This document shows positions 5,479 to 6,702 of a stretch of 6,702 nt of DNA, in pieces. The stretch lies in the NCBI GenBank assembly GCA_007117565.1, contig SKGG01000081.1, positions 1 through 6,702 of the forward strand. Direction: 5' to 3'. Origin of the DNA: Candidatus Izemoplasma sp. (GTDB lineage: Bacteria > Bacillota_I > Bacilli_A > Izemoplasmatales > Izemoplasmataceae). A program made the translations under genes and the position numbers. The first letter of the stretch is position 1. Each line of letters starts with the position of its first letter. The notes beneath the pieces were generated by a model, which was not told the DNA's origin, ran no database searches, and was given only the letters and a program-made list of their open reading frames with translations.

Positions 5479-6702
5479 TTAATCCCTCTTTCGTAAGTTA
5501 ATATGAATCGGGGTACCTTCAAAATCAAACGCTTGACGTAATTGGTTCACTAAATAACGTTTATAGGAAAAGTGTAGCCACTCCGTATCGTTCACAAAGA
5601 GGACAAACGTAGGTGGTTTCACCGCGACTTGAGTGGCGTAATACGCTTTTAACACCCCACCTTGGTGTTTTTTCGGTGGATTCATCTGAAACGCATCCGC
5701 AATAATGTCGTTGAGTAAGCTGGTGGTGACTTTTTTAGTGTATTGTTTAAAGACGCTTTCAACCACTGGGAAAAGTGTGTTTAAACGGGCCGTTGTTTTG
5801 GCGGATAAAAAGACAATCGGAGCGTACGATAAAAACTGAAAATGCGACCGAATCTCTTCTTCAAACAGCTGCATCGTACGGTGATCTTTTTCAACAAGGT
5901 CCCACTTATTAACGACAATCACGACCGCTTTACCAGCTTCATGCGCATACCCTGCGATCTTTTTGTCTTGTTCAATGATGCCTTGTTCACCATCTAACAA
6001 CACCAAACATACGTCGCTTCGTTCAATCGCTGATAACGCTCTTAAGACACTGTATTTTTCCGCAGATTCATAGACTTTACCACGTTTTCTTAAGCCTGCG
6101 GTATCGATGACGACATAGTCCCGTTCATCTTTTGTAAACTGAATGTCAATCGCATCACGTGTGGTGCCTTCGATTTCTGAGACAATCACACGGTTCTCTT
6201 TGATGATGGCGTTGGTTAACGAACTTTTCCCCACGTTCGGACGACCAATTAAAGCCATCTTAATGGTGTCAGGTTCATAAGGGTCTTCCACCACATCAGG
6301 TAAATCTTTTAAGACCTGATCGAGCAAATCGCCTAACCCTACACCATGGACACTCGAAACCGCAATGGGATCGCCGAGGCCTAAAGCGTAAAACTCATAT
6401 AGCGTATCGGCCAGTTCGATGCTGTCAACTTTATTGACGGCCACCACAATAGGCTTTTTCGCTTTATAAAGGAGTCGTGCAATCATCATGTCGTCTTCGG
6501 TGATGCCTGAACGAACATCAACCACTTGAATGATAACGTCTGCTTCATCGATTGCAATTTCCGCTTGCATCCGTATTTCATGACGAAAAGGGGCATCGTC
6601 AAATTCGATGCCCCCGGTGTCAATTAAGTTAAAGGTTCTTGAAAGCCAGGTGGCTTTACTCATGAGACGGTCTCTGGTGAGACCGGGTGTTTCATCGGTG
6701 AT
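5479..6702 (-). CDS. der: Ribosome-assembly GTPase Der (EngA), N-terminus cut by window edge
   Basis: 407 residues are visible. Compared with the usual 436-440, about 30 N-terminal residues, including the first P-loop, lie beyond the right edge. An in-frame ATG at 6663 is internal, because the frame continues upstream as [10 protein letters not shown], the G2 region of GTPase domain 1. Visible numbering: domain 1 has DTGG at 28-31 and NKVD at 90-93. Domain 2 has GRPNVGKSS at 153-161, GTTRDAID at 179-186, DTAG at 200-203, NKWD at 265-268 and SAK near 300. The C-terminal KH-like domain (about 325-407) includes [16 protein letters not shown] and HFSYKRYL. Tandem GTPase domains plus the KH-like domain define Der, which acts in late 50S subunit maturation. 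It is the first visible gene of a unit with gpsA. Confidence 0.97.
   Translation of the reverse strand: MTDETPGLTRDRLMSKATWLSRTFNLIDTGGIEFDDAPFRHEIRMQAEIAIDEADVIIQVVDVRSGITEDDMMIARLLYKAKKPIVVAVNKVDSIELADTLYEFYALGLGDPIAVSSVHGVGLGDLLDQVLKDLPDVVEDPYEPDTIKMALIGRPNVGKSSLTNAIIKENRVIVSEIEGTTRDAIDIQFTKDERDYVVIDTAGLRKRGKVYESAEKYSVLRALSAIERSDVCLVLLDGEQGIIEQDKKIAGYAHEAGKAVVIVVNKWDLVEKDHRTMQLFEEEIRSHFQFLSYAPIVFLSAKTTARLNTLFPVVESVFKQYTKKVTTSLLNDIIADAFQMNPPKKHQGGVLKAYYATQVAVKPPTFVLFVNDTEWLHFSYKRYLVNQLRQAFDFEGTPIHINLRKRD

Noticed and set aside
5479..6663. ATG at 6663 as the start of der
   Set aside because: The frame stays open to the window edge and the upstream 13 codons encode the conserved [10 protein letters not shown] region, so the true start is outside the window.
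6668..6685. 7-bp inverted repeat CGGTCTC / GAGACCG with a 4-base loop
   Set aside because: It lies inside der, in codons for the conserved TPGLTRDR segment, and has no T-run. A coding coincidence is the simplest reading.
1..6702. CRISPR array, transposase, tRNA/rRNA, att sites or a phage-defence island
   Set aside because: No direct-repeat array, terminal inverted repeats or integrase genes and no RNA-gene signatures were found. The CPBP and ankyrin genes alone do not make a recognisable defence system.

Overview
The window is a gene-dense, moderately AT-rich bacterial segment with strong AGGAGG-type ribosome binding sites and sigma-A-like promoters. Seven of its eight visible stop codons are TAA. 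TGA serves as a stop (end of rdgB) and Trp is encoded by TGG, so the code is standard rather than the Mycoplasma code. The gene order fits a Gram-positive (Bacillota-type) lineage: rdgB next to a YsnB-type phosphoesterase, and der-gpsA-HU in a row. My inference is a non-sporulating Bacillota or an Acholeplasma/Izemoplasma-like relative, because the sporulation gene that Bacillus carries between gpsA and the HU gene is absent. The exact taxon cannot be read from this window.

Layout, right to left, since most genes are on the minus strand. Positions 6702-4468 hold der (N-terminus cut by the window edge) and gpsA, which abut with no gap. Positions 4440-4096 hold the HU gene with its own promoter and a strong terminator. 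Positions 4011-2863 hold a ten-repeat ankyrin protein of unknown target. This gene runs tail to tail into the only plus-strand gene, a CPBP-family membrane protease (2167-2895), and the two coding regions overlap by 33 bp. Positions 2070-1411 hold a KtrA/TrkA-type potassium-channel regulator, divergent from the CPBP gene. The two promoters of this divergent pair are interlocked and an inverted repeat lies on top of them. A terminator hairpin that begins inside the ktrA stop codon separates ktrA from a tight cluster of rdgB, a YsnB-type phosphoesterase and a GH13 amylase lipoprotein. That cluster runs off the left edge.

Functionally most of the window is housekeeping: ribosome assembly (Der), phospholipid precursor (GpsA), chromosome architecture (HU), nucleotide-pool cleaning (RdgB) and K+ homeostasis (KtrA). 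The accessory parts are the ankyrin protein, the CPBP protease and the secreted amylase. No mobile element, CRISPR array, tRNA or rRNA was seen, and there is no gene-free stretch longer than about 100 bp. I found no convincing new multi-gene system. The most interesting signals are regulatory: the interlocked divergent promoters, the two terminators packed against downstream ribosome binding sites, and phased A-tracts upstream of the HU promoter.
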